Below are positions 1 through 8,274 of a stretch of 33,431 bases of DNA, one piece after another. The position numbers and the translations under genes were made by a program. The stretch is taken from positions 1 through 33,431 of the forward strand of contig JAAAOU010000122.1 in assembly GCA_009908745.1 (NCBI GenBank). The letters are read 5' to 3'. The stretch comes from Bacteroidota bacterium (GTDB lineage: Bacteria; Bacteroidota; Bacteroidia; Chitinophagales; Saprospiraceae). The stretch's first letter is position 1, and every line of letters starts with the position of its first letter. Below the pieces are notes generated by a model, which saw nothing but the letters and a program-made list of their open reading frames with translations, searched no databases and was not told the origin of the DNA.

Positions 1-1
1 C

Positions 2-487
2 AAACACGCCAATATGGAGCTGCTCAAAGACACCCACCGCCGGCTCGGCTGGCAGCTCCTGCTCAACGAGCACCGCACGGTGGAAGTCAATGGGGAGCAA
101 GTCGCGGTGCTGGGCGTAGAAAACTATTCGGCGCACCCCCGCTTCCCCAAGTACGGCGACCTGCAGGCAGCCCATCAGGGGACAGAGCAAGCGAGCTTGA
201 AGCTACTGTTGTCCCACGACCCCTCGCACTGGGAGGAGCAGATCGTGCAGGAATTTCAGGATATCGCCCTGACGTTCTCCGGGCACACCCACGGCATGCA
301 GTTCGGGGTGGAAATTCCCGGCTGGTTCAAATGGAGCCCCATCAAGTACGTCTACAAACAATGGGCGGGCCTGTATCAGCGCGGCCAACAGTACCTGTAT
401 GTCAACCGGGGGCTGGGCTACCTCGGCTACCCGGGGCGCGTGGGCATACTGCCGGAGGTGACCCTGGTGGAATTGCGGCGCGGGTAG
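2..487 (+). CDS. Metallophosphoesterase, C-terminal part (5' end outside window)
   Basis: Calcineurin-like metallophosphoesterase of the YkuE/membrane-associated type, which hydrolyses phosphoesters with a dinuclear metal centre. The frame is open to the window edge, so the N-terminal metal-binding motifs (the DxH and GNH blocks) lie outside. Visible are LLLSHDP, the metal-binding histidine block, and SGHTHGMQFGVEIPG, the GHTH signature, followed by the usual family ending YVNRGLGYLGYPGRVGILPEVTLVEL. About 161 residues are present out of roughly 270-400 in the family. An in-frame ATG at 14 is almost certainly internal, because the upstream codons read through without a stop. The substrate cannot be inferred. 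The next gene starts 90 bp downstream. Confidence 0.85.
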   Translation, partial: KHANMELLKDTHRRLGWQLLLNEHRTVEVNGEQVAVLGVENYSAHPRFPKYGDLQAAHQGTEQASLKLLLSHDPSHWEEQIVQEFQDIALTFSGHTHGMQFGVEIPGWFKWSPIKYVYKQWAGLYQRGQQYLYVNRGLGYLGYPGRVGILPEVTLVELRRG

Positions 488-525
488 TGGCTGCTCGTTC
501 AACCCATTCTCGCTTTCGCCCGTTT

Positions 526-548
526 TAATAGTGAATTTATTACCTTAG
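526..548 (+). promoter_or_regulatory. Candidate promoter and operator of the Fur-family gene
   Basis: TACCTTAG at 541-548 is one base from the Bacteroidota -7 consensus TAnnTTTG and would start RNA about 20 nt before the ATG at 578. It is overlapped by the inverted repeat TAATA (526-530), 7 bp, TATTA (538-542), which could be an autoregulatory Fur-type site. I see no clear -33 TTG. Confidence 0.35.
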
Positions 549-577
549 AGGTTCTTACCCGCGCACAAAACGGCGAC

Positions 578-1012
578 ATGGAAGAAGAAGTCATCAAGCG
601 GCTCAAAGCCCACAAACTCCGCAATACGGCCATACGCAAAGAAGTACTCGAATTGTTCATGCAATCGGAAGGCAAAGCACTGTCCAATCAAGATTTGGAA
701 GAACAACTGGGCAGCCCCGTCCGCATCACCTTGTACCGTACCCTCAAAGCTTTCGAAGACCGAGGGCTGATCCATCTGGCCGTGGACCGGGGCGGCATCA
801 GTAAGTACGCGCTGTGCTCAGATGATTGCGACGCACACGCCCACCACGATAGCCACGCGCACTTCCACTGCCAATCCTGCGGCAAAACCATTTGCCTAGA
901 AGGCGAAATCATCATCAAAGCACAGCCTCCTGCCGGCTATCGGGTCCGGCAAGAAAAATTAGTCTTGGAAGGCGAATGCGCGGATTGTGCGCATAAACGG
1001 CCGCAATCTTAA
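578..1012 (+). CDS. Fur-family metal-responsive transcriptional repressor
   Basis: A 144-residue Fur/Zur/PerR-family protein of normal length. The N-terminal winged helix (about 1-80) includes the recognition-helix stretch VRITLYRTLKAFEDRGLIH (48-66). The C-terminal half has the His-rich metal site HAHHDSHAHFH (87-97) and two zinc-holding CxxC pairs, C98/C101 and C134/C137. Such proteins bind DNA when loaded with Fe2+, Zn2+ or Mn2+. The His-rich loop and second CxxC are common in Bacteroidota Fur-like proteins, but the metal cannot be assigned. The gene ends 2 bp before the helicase ATG, so the two are probably cotranscribed. An AT-rich inverted repeat overlaps its likely promoter. Confidence 0.9.
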   Translation: MEEEVIKRLKAHKLRNTAIRKEVLELFMQSEGKALSNQDLEEQLGSPVRITLYRTLKAFEDRGLIHLAVDRGGISKYALCSDDCDAHAHHDSHAHFHCQSCGKTICLEGEIIIKAQPPAGYRVRQEKLVLEGECADCAHKRPQS

Positions 1013-1014
1013 TT

Positions 1015-4000
1015 ATGCTGAACCTCCGCATTATCTCCGCCGGTGCCGGCAGCGGCAAAACCTACCGCCTCACTGAAGAAATGACCACCCTGCTGAAGAA
1101 CGGGGTGCGCGCCAACGGTATCATCGCCACTACCTTTACCAAAAAAGCCGCCGCCGAGCTGCAGGAGCGGGTACGGGTGAAATTGCTTTCCGAAGGGCGC
1201 AGCGAGCAAGCCGACCAACTGGCCAACGCGCTCATCGGTACCGTCCACGGGCTGGGCGTACGCCTTTTGCAGCGCTTTGCTTTCGAGGCCGGCGTTTCCC
1301 CCGAAGTGGATATTATCGCGGAAGAAGACCAGCAATCCCTCTTTAACCGCGCGCTGTCGAATACGCTACAGCCCGAACGCGTGGCCGAAATGGAAGCACT
1401 AGGTGACCGCTTGGGGCTGAACAAGCGGGGCCGCAACGACTGGCGGGGCACTCTGCTACGCTTGACCGAGGTCGCCCGCGCTAACAACTTCTCCCGCGAG
1501 ACCCTCCGCTACAGCAAAACGCAGTCCTTCGCGACTTTCCAGCCTTTCCTCGGCGAGGCAGTAGAGCGGGACTATGAAAAACGCCTCGGGGAGCTGCTGC
1601 AACGCACCATCGCCACCCTAGAGCACAACGAAGATAGCACTAAAGTTACCCAATCCGCGGTGAATAAGCTGCGCAGTATGGCGCGCGAACTGGAACTGCA
1701 AGGCCAATTGCGCTGGCACGAGTGGGCCAAGCTATCCAAGCTGAAAGTGGGGGCCAAAAGCCGGGACGACGCGGCGGAACTGCTGGAATTTGCCTATGAG
1801 CACTACCAACACCCCGGCTTTCACCGCGACATCAAAACCTTTATCGACCACCTCTTTGAGCTGGCCATTGCCGCTATGGAGGAATACGATCAGTACAAGA
1901 AGCGCCGCGGGCTTATCGACTACACCGATATGGAAGTGCTGGTCAACCAATTGCTGGACCAACCCGAGGTGCGGGCCGTGCTTGAATCCGAAATCGACCT
2001 GCTGATGGTGGATGAATTTCAGGATACAAGCCCCATTCAACTAGAAATTTTCCTCAAGCTATCCCATATTGCCGACCACTCCATCTGGGTAGGCGACCCC
2101 AAGCAGTCCATCTACGGGTTCCGGGGCGCGGAGCCCGAGCTGATGCAAGCGATTATCCGCAAGCAAGGGGGCGTGAAGCCCAAAGATATCCAAGCATTTT
2201 CCTGGCGCTCCCGCGAGGAAATTGTGCTGGCGACCAATGCTCTGTTCACCAAAGCCTTCCCCGATATCCCGAAGGAGCAGGTGGCCCTGAAGCCGAAGCG
2301 TTGCCGCGATGGCAGACAGCGGGCGGACTGCCTGAACAAAGGGCCCGAGCCCGAGACCTTGCAGCAAGCCCTTATGCACTGGCACTTTCGCCACGACGAA
2401 GGCAAGCGCCCGCCTGGCAAACCCTGGATGGAAGATTGCATAGCCGATACGCTACACCGCTGGTTGCAGCGGGGCGTGCATGTGCAACCCAAGGGCAGCG
2501 ATACCACCCGGCCCGCTATGCCGGGCGATATCGCTATTCTCTGCCGCTCCAACAAAGCCTGCCAGGAAGTAGCCGAAGCCTTGCACCGGGCGGGCCTGCG
2601 CGCCGCTATCGCCCGCAGCGGCCTCATGGGTACTGCGGAGTCGCGGCTTATCCTTGCCTGTCTGAAATACTTGCTTAATCAGTACGACTCCCTGTCCGTA
2701 GCCGAAATCCTGCTGCTGGCGGGCGGGCAGGAAGTCGAGGACATTATAGAGAGCCGCCTAGAACACTTGGCCCGCAAAGAACAAGCGGAGAACGGCACAG
2801 TACGTCATAAGTGGGGTGAAAAGGAGGCCTTCATCCAATCGCTCAACAAGCTGCGCAAGCCCTCCAACGAGCTATCCAGCGCCGAAACGTTGGACCTGCT
2901 GCTGGAAGAGCTAGACCTACGCCGCACCATCGCCAGCTGGGGCAACGAGCGGCAGCGCCTGAGCAACGTGGATATGCTGCGCCGTTACGCCCTGCAGTAC
3001 GAGGAAGCCTGCACCCGCTTGCACACAGCGGCATCCACGGGCGGCTTCTTGCTTTGGCTGGCAGAATTGGAAAACAACAACAACGATATGCAAGGCTCCG
3101 GCGAGGGCCCGGAAGCGGTCAATGTGCTGACCTACCACCGCAGTAAAGGCTTGGAGTGGCCGGTGGTGATCTGCCATGACCTAGAGGGCAAACTGCGGGC
3201 GGATGTCTGGGGGCTCAATATCGTCTCGGAAGCCGAAGAGGTGGACCTGAACAACGTGCTTGGCCAACGCTGGCTGCGCTTCTGGGTCAACCCCTACGCC
3301 GATCAGTACCGCAATACCTACCTGGCTGATCAACTGGACCAAAGCGAAGCCAGCGAGATTGCCCGGCAGCAGGCACTGGCCGAAGAAGCCCGCTTGCTTT
3401 ACGTGGGCATTACCCGGGCCCGCGATTACCTGGTGTTCCCAACTCGCCTGTCGCCCACCCGCTGGCTCAACCGCGCTTGGCACCAAGGCGAAGAAGATTT
3501 CCCGACCTTGGACGCGGATAGCAACGAGACGCCATGGGAATGGGAGGGGCAATTTCTAGACATCAACACGGAAGTGTTTGCCTACGGCCGCGATTTTACG
3601 CACGCTGAGGACGATACCATGCCGCCCGTGGACTACTTGGAGCCTCGGGCAGGCCGAAACGAAAAGCATACCCTTTTTGACTGGCTGGAAGACGATAAAG
3701 TACCCAAAGGAATAGACGCAGCGGCAGGAGAAGCTATGGTCTACAACAGCAGCCCTGTGCAGTGGCCAGAAGGGGTAGACCGCTACGCCGCCGCGAAAGC
3801 CTTGAAAGCTATCTTTGTAGCCGATTATGAGGATTACCCCGCAGCGGAACGCCTCGATATCGTGCAGGGCTTCACAGAGCGCTACGAGTTGGGCGATACC
3901 CGACCGGAAACCCTGCTGGAGCTGAGCAGCCGCTGGCAGGCTTATTTGCAGCAGCAGTTTCCTCACAAGCGTGTACTGCGCAAATACCCGATACGCCATT

Positions 4001-4269
4001 TGTACCAGAACCGGCAATTCGAGACGGTACTCGACTGGGTACTGGAGACCGAGCGGGGTATTGTGCTGATTCAGAATAGCGGGCATGATAAAACAGCGCC
4101 GGATCAATTGAAAAACCACGCGCTAGACCAGCTCTGGCCTTGGGCCTATCTTAGCCAAAAAGGCTTGCAAGCGCTCTTCGGCACCCGTAACGTCCGCTGC
4201 TTTGTGCATTATGTAATGGCGGGGACACTTGTGGAGCTGCAATTCAAAGAAATGTCGGCAATACGGTAG
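1015..4269 (+). CDS. UvrD/AddA-like superfamily 1 helicase with degenerate C-terminal nuclease
   Basis: A 1084-residue ATP-dependent DNA helicase of the RecB/AddA group, expected to act in double-strand-break resection. Motifs are intact: Walker A GAGSGKT (10-16), Walker B VDEFQDTSP (332-340), motif III GDPKQSIYGFRGA (360-372), SWRSREE, motif V YHRSKGLEWPVVI and motif VI YVGITRARDYL (796-806). The C-terminal region keeps the beta-strand pattern of a PD-(D/E)xK nuclease, with D1007 in VLDWVLE, but the next strand reads LIQNSG (Q1020-N-S) where active members have an acidic residue, any residue and Lys. The nuclease therefore looks inactive. No AddB-like partner follows within the window. The start is supported by Walker A lying 10 residues in and by the 2-bp spacing from the upstream regulator. 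Confidence 0.88.
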   Translation: MLNLRIISAGAGSGKTYRLTEEMTTLLKNGVRANGIIATTFTKKAAAELQERVRVKLLSEGRSEQADQLANALIGTVHGLGVRLLQRFAFEAGVSPEVDIIAEEDQQSLFNRALSNTLQPERVAEMEALGDRLGLNKRGRNDWRGTLLRLTEVARANNFSRETLRYSKTQSFATFQPFLGEAVERDYEKRLGELLQRTIATLEHNEDSTKVTQSAVNKLRSMARELELQGQLRWHEWAKLSKLKVGAKSRDDAAELLEFAYEHYQHPGFHRDIKTFIDHLFELAIAAMEEYDQYKKRRGLIDYTDMEVLVNQLLDQPEVRAVLESEIDLLMVDEFQDTSPIQLEIFLKLSHIADHSIWVGDPKQSIYGFRGAEPELMQAIIRKQGGVKPKDIQAFSWRSREEIVLATNALFTKAFPDIPKEQVALKPKRCRDGRQRADCLNKGPEPETLQQALMHWHFRHDEGKRPPGKPWMEDCIADTLHRWLQRGVHVQPKGSDTTRPAMPGDIAILCRSNKACQEVAEALHRAGLRAAIARSGLMGTAESRLILACLKYLLNQYDSLSVAEILLLAGGQEVEDIIESRLEHLARKEQAENGTVRHKWGEKEAFIQSLNKLRKPSNELSSAETLDLLLEELDLRRTIASWGNERQRLSNVDMLRRYALQYEEACTRLHTAASTGGFLLWLAELENNNNDMQGSGEGPEAVNVLTYHRSKGLEWPVVICHDLEGKLRADVWGLNIVSEAEEVDLNNVLGQRWLRFWVNPYADQYRNTYLADQLDQSEASEIARQQALAEEARLLYVGITRARDYLVFPTRLSPTRWLNRAWHQGEEDFPTLDADSNETPWEWEGQFLDINTEVFAYGRDFTHAEDDTMPPVDYLEPRAGRNEKHTLFDWLEDDKVPKGIDAAAGEAMVYNSSPVQWPEGVDRYAAAKALKAIFVADYEDYPAAERLDIVQGFTERYELGDTRPETLLELSSRWQAYLQQQFPHKRVLRKYPIRHLYQNRQFETVLDWVLETERGIVLIQNSGHDKTAPDQLKNHALDQLWPWAYLSQKGLQALFGTRNVRCFVHYVMAGTLVELQFKEMSAIR

Positions 4270-4321
4270 AAACCGACAAAAGGAAAGCAGATAACTGGCC
4301 TGTAGCGTAGGTGAAAATTTC

Positions 4322-4329
4322 TAATTTTG
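4322..4329 (+). promoter_or_regulatory. Candidate -7 element of first metalloprotease gene
   Basis: TAATTTTG matches the Bacteroidota -7 consensus TAnnTTTG. Transcription would begin near 4336, giving a leader of about 90 nt. No convincing TTG lies 17-20 bp upstream, so this rests on the -7 match alone. Confidence 0.4.
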
Positions 4330-4334
4330 TGTCT

Positions 4335-4354
4335 CTAACCCAACAAGTGGTTAG
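4335..4354 (+). other. 5'-leader stem-loop
   Basis: CTAACC (4335-4340), an 8-nt loop and GGTTAG (4349-4354) form a perfect 6-bp stem. It starts almost exactly where the predicted transcript begins, the position of a 5'-terminal stabilising hairpin. No experimental support is visible. Confidence 0.35.
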
Positions 4355-4425
4355 AACCAACTCCCTTGATTTACTGTCCTCACTGTAAACAGATAAGAAC
4401 ATTACAACATAAATACACGCCTATA

Positions 4426-7400
4426 ATGAAATCGTTACTTTTTTTACTTCTTAGCTTGGGCATGGCTTTTCAACTTAGTGCTCAAGACAATTACTGGATG
4501 GATATAGAAGAGCGCACTATCTTTTTGCCGCAAGAATCAGAAGTGGCTATTGCTGCTCGGCAGTACCGTAGCCTACGGTTAGATAAGGGGGTGCTGAAGT
4601 CTACTTTGGAAACAGCGCCTATGGAGTTTACCCCCGAAGCTTCCCAACACCCGGCTCAGGTCGTGCTGCCGTTGCCAAATGGCGAGATGGAGACCTTTGA
4701 AGTGGTCGAATCGCCGGTAATGGCCCCGGAGCTATCTGCCAAGTTTCCAAATTTGAAAGCGTACGCTGCACGGAGTATTGACCGGCCGTATATCAACGCC
4801 CGCTTTGATCTTTCGCCCTATGGGTTTTATGCACTTGTGCACACGCCGGAGGGGCAGGTGCTCATCGAGCCCTACGCAACGAAGCAATCCGACTATTACA
4901 TAAGCTACCACATCAAAGATATTCAAATTGATGCCGAGCCTGATGCTTCTTTGGCGTGTGGCTTGTCTATGGAAGACGCCTTAAATGCCAAAGCAGGGGA
5001 TGCCGAAGCGGTGGAGGCACGGACTGCTATCTCTTTTCGTTCTAGTGAGCCCGTCGAGCTGCGGGATTACCGGCTGGCACTGGCTTGCACCGGAGAGTAC
5101 GCTCAGCAAAAAGGAGGGACGGTTGAATCTGTTATGGCTACCTTCAATACTTCTGTCAACTTGGTCAACGCCATTTATCTAAATGACTTGGCGGTCCGCT
5201 TCGAGCTCATTCCTGACAATGATGACCTCGTTTTTCTGGACCCCGACAATGACCCTTACGAGGACACCGGTAATGGCGCTGGCTTGCTTTCCCAGAATGT
5301 GGTAGCGATCAATTCCACCCTGGAGGATTTCACCAGCTATGATATTGGCCACCTATTTAACTCGGCCTGTAATACTGGGGGTATCGCCCAGCTAGGGTCC
5401 GTATGCGGCCCGTCTCGGGCTCGTGGTTTGTGTTGCCATTATACCAACCTGACTTACATGGCTACTAAAGTAATGGCACACGAAGTTGGCCACCAATTCA
5501 ATGCCAACCACACCTTTAACAGTTGCAATGGCGGAACGCAGCGTAGCGGGGGGGATGCCTATGAACCCGGTAGCGGCAGCACGATTATGTCTTATCAATT
5601 CCTGTGCGGGTCAGATAATATCCCACAGCCGGTAGGGGATTACTTCAATATAGGTTCGTTGGAAGATATGATACAGTTCTACGAATTGTCCGGTGGTTCG
5701 CAGTGCGGAGAGCTCATCCCTACCGAGAATAACCACCCTACGGTAACGGTAGACTACGAAGACGGTTTTTGGATTCCCACTTCCACGCCCTTTGAGCTGG
5801 AAGCTACTGGCGAAGATGCTGATGGGGACGCCCTTACCTACTGCTGGGAACAATATGACCTGGGGCCAGAGGTATCCCTTGGAGAGACTTCTCTTTCTTC
5901 TCCGCTGTTCCGCTCTTTCCCGCCCCGGGAAGCCTCTAACCGCGTCTTCCCCGAGATGGCTGATGTCATCGCAGGAAATGGTGACGACACAGAAATACTG
6001 CCTGATTACGAGCGTGACCTGACCTTCCGGGTAACGGTACGGGACAACAACCCGGTTGCGGGTGGCGTAAACTGGGCAGAAGTGGCCTTCAAGTCTGATG
6101 CCAACTCAGGGCCGTTTCGGGTGTTGACGCCACTGCCTGATGACACTTTAGACCTAGTCTGGCGGGGCGGCGAGTACCGCGAGATCAATTGGGACGTAGC
6201 CAATACGACCAACAACCGCGTCAATTGCCAGTACGTAGACATCATGCTGTCCGTAGATGGCGGCTTTACTTACCCTTACACGCTGGCAGAAGGGACCCCC
6301 AACGACGGTTCGGCTTTCGTGAGCGTACCGAATATATCTACCAACGACGCCCGTATCCGCGTGCAGGCAGCCAATAACATTTTCTTCAACATCAGCGAGG
6401 AGGACTTTGAGATAGAAGAAGCGGCTGTTCCCGGCTACGCTATGCAGGTGAGCCCGGTAGCTTTCCCGCTACTCTGCCTGCCGGGAGATGAGGAGATCAA
6501 TGTAAATGTAGCGACCAGCAGCTTGTTGGGCTACGATAGCCTGCTGACGGTTGACCTATTGGGCGCATTGCCAGATGGGGCAAGCTTCAACTTCGAAGCC
6601 GATACCATACGGGCCGGGGAGAGTACTGCCCTCAACTTGAATATCCCGGTACAACCGCCTGGGCGGGATACCTTTGACTTGCAACTGCGGGCGATCAGCC
6701 CCGATGGGGATACGTCCCTGCGGCCCGTACGCATTATTGCCTTGTCCAGCGACTTCAGCGAGCTGGCCCTGCAGGAGCCGGCGGATGGTACAAAGGATAT
6801 TTTGTTTTCAGCTGACTTCAGCTGGGTAGACGTGGCCAGTGCCGATAGTTACGAATTTGAGATTGCGACCCAGCCTAGCTTTGAGGAATCGTCTATCGTG
6901 GAACGGGCCACGGGGGTCGAAGCCTCCACCTTTCAGCCGGAAACCTTGCTGGAAGAAAACGGGCAAATCTATTTCTGGCGCGTCCGCCCGGTCAATGAAT
7001 GCGGCCCCGGCGAGTTTTTGCCGCCCTTTGCCCTGCAGACCGCCACGCAAGACTGCCGGGATACAGGCGCCGATGATATACCCATCAACCTGCCTAACAT
7101 CCCGAATACCCTGCGCTCGCGTATCTTCATCTCAGAGAGCGGCACCATCAGTGACATCAACGTACGCCGCTTGGACATTACCTACTCGCCCATCAGTGCG
7201 CTAAAAGTCTCCTTGATCAGCCCTTCCGGTACGGAGGTTACCCTCTTTGATCAGGCCTGCTTAAATACCACTTTGCTGCGGGCTTCCTTTGACGATGAGG
7301 CACCATCGGGTATCAATTGCCCTCCCATTTCTTTCGCCCCCGCCCAGCCCGAGCAAGCCTTGTCGGCTTTTGATGGCGAAGACACTTTCGGCGAATGGGA

Positions 7401-8100
7401 ACTCGTTGTGCAAATCGCCGAGGAAGGGTTTGGTGCAGGTAGAATCGAAGCGTGGAATTTGGAGTTCTGCGCCGCACTAAGCCCCGAAGCACCAAGCTTG
7501 CTGACCAACGAAACACTTGGCGTGCCCCGGGGCCAAACCAACACCATTACCAATGAACTGCTCCGGGCAGAAGCAACTACCGGCAGCCCGCAGGACTTGG
7601 AGTTCAAGCTGCTCACTGTACCGCAGCACGGCCAACTGTTCCGTGGCGGTGATCCGCTGGAAATGGGCGATGAATTCACGCAGTCCACAATAGATGGTTT
7701 CAACCTGACTTACCAGCACGATGATAGCGATGCAGAAACGGACCAGTTCACCTTTATTGTGAAAAACGAAGCCAATGAGGGGTGGATACCTACCCAAACG
7801 TTTAATATCGTAGTGGATGAAGATGCGGTGGTGAGCACCAAGGCACCAGACTTGGACCAGACCCTTACCGTTTTCCCCAACCCGGCCACCGATCAGCTGA
7901 CCGTGCGGTTCGGCCAGCAGTTCCAAGAAACAACGGACCTACGCCTGCTGAATTTGCAGGGCCAGCAAGTGCAATGGCAGCGCGTACCCCGTTTAGAAAG
8001 CGAAGTCAACCTGAATGTCAGCCAGCTGCCGAAAGGGGTCTACTTACTGAGCGTAGTGACCGAAAACAGCATCGTCAGCCGTAAGGTGGTGGTGCAGTAG
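4426..8100 (+). CDS. Secreted reprolysin-like zinc metalloprotease with P domain and type IX sorting domain (paralogue 1)
   Basis: A 1224-residue exported protease. I chose the ATG at 4426, 60 nt inside the longest frame, because it opens a clean signal peptide (MKSLLFLLLSLGMAFQLSAQ). In order: propeptide-like region (about 25-215); metzincin catalytic domain with HEVGHQFNANH (352-362) and Met-turn STIMSY; Ig/Fn3-like domains, two of them containing ALTYCWEQYD and SADSYEFEIATQP; a proprotein-convertase P/Homo-B domain (about 896-1015, SGTISDINV to WNLEFC); a cadherin/CSPG-like repeat with QHGQLF and TYQHDDSDAETDQFTFIV; and a Por-type sorting domain from LTVFPNPATDQL (about 1147) to the end. 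The last implies outer-membrane export and surface attachment by the type IX system. The next gene is a full-length paralogue, so this is a tandem duplication. The substrate is unknown. Confidence 0.9.
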   Translation: MKSLLFLLLSLGMAFQLSAQDNYWMDIEERTIFLPQESEVAIAARQYRSLRLDKGVLKSTLETAPMEFTPEASQHPAQVVLPLPNGEMETFEVVESPVMAPELSAKFPNLKAYAARSIDRPYINARFDLSPYGFYALVHTPEGQVLIEPYATKQSDYYISYHIKDIQIDAEPDASLACGLSMEDALNAKAGDAEAVEARTAISFRSSEPVELRDYRLALACTGEYAQQKGGTVESVMATFNTSVNLVNAIYLNDLAVRFELIPDNDDLVFLDPDNDPYEDTGNGAGLLSQNVVAINSTLEDFTSYDIGHLFNSACNTGGIAQLGSVCGPSRARGLCCHYTNLTYMATKVMAHEVGHQFNANHTFNSCNGGTQRSGGDAYEPGSGSTIMSYQFLCGSDNIPQPVGDYFNIGSLEDMIQFYELSGGSQCGELIPTENNHPTVTVDYEDGFWIPTSTPFELEATGEDADGDALTYCWEQYDLGPEVSLGETSLSSPLFRSFPPREASNRVFPEMADVIAGNGDDTEILPDYERDLTFRVTVRDNNPVAGGVNWAEVAFKSDANSGPFRVLTPLPDDTLDLVWRGGEYREINWDVANTTNNRVNCQYVDIMLSVDGGFTYPYTLAEGTPNDGSAFVSVPNISTNDARIRVQAANNIFFNISEEDFEIEEAAVPGYAMQVSPVAFPLLCLPGDEEINVNVATSSLLGYDSLLTVDLLGALPDGASFNFEADTIRAGESTALNLNIPVQPPGRDTFDLQLRAISPDGDTSLRPVRIIALSSDFSELALQEPADGTKDILFSADFSWVDVASADSYEFEIATQPSFEESSIVERATGVEASTFQPETLLEENGQIYFWRVRPVNECGPGEFLPPFALQTATQDCRDTGADDIPINLPNIPNTLRSRIFISESGTISDINVRRLDITYSPISALKVSLISPSGTEVTLFDQACLNTTLLRASFDDEAPSGINCPPISFAPAQPEQALSAFDGEDTFGEWELVVQIAEEGFGAGRIEAWNLEFCAALSPEAPSLLTNETLGVPRGQTNTITNELLRAEATTGSPQDLEFKLLTVPQHGQLFRGGDPLEMGDEFTQSTIDGFNLTYQHDDSDAETDQFTFIVKNEANEGWIPTQTFNIVVDEDAVVSTKAPDLDQTLTVFPNPATDQLTVRFGQQFQETTDLRLLNLQGQQVQWQRVPRLESEVNLNVSQLPKGVYLLSVVTENSIVSRKVVVQ

Positions 8101-8120
8101 TCTTTAAAAAGTTATACCTT

Positions 8121-8160
8121 AGAGGAGTAGGGAAGTGCAAGCCTTCCCTGCTCTTTTTCT
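8121..8160 (+). terminator. Rho-independent terminator after first metalloprotease
   Basis: AGTAGGGAAG (8126-8135), a 7-nt loop and CTTCCCTGCT (8143-8152) form a 10-bp stem with one G-T wobble, extendable outward, followed by TTTTT (8154-8158). It lies 26 bp past the stop and separates the two protease transcripts. Confidence 0.8.
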
Positions 8161-8199
8161 AGAACTTTTCTAATAATTGCAGTGGTAGCCAAAAATCAG

Positions 8200-8221
8200 G
8201 CCCAAAAGGACGATTTTGGGC
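8200..8221 (+). other. Stem-loop in leader of second metalloprotease
   Basis: GCCCAAAA (8200-8207), a 6-nt loop and TTTTGGGC (8214-8221) form a perfect 8-bp stem, 54 bp before the chosen start. A run of six T follows 12 nt later, too far for a classical terminator. It may be a leader hairpin or attenuator. Confidence 0.35.
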
Positions 8222-8274
8222 ACCGTAAGCCGTTTTTTAGACGAGTTCATAGTACAGAATACAAAGCAACAATA

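Noticed and set aside
8115-8122. TACCTTAG after the first protease stop, identical to the element at 541-548
   Set aside because: Followed within a few bases by a strong terminator and no gene, so at most a very short RNA would result. Probably chance similarity.
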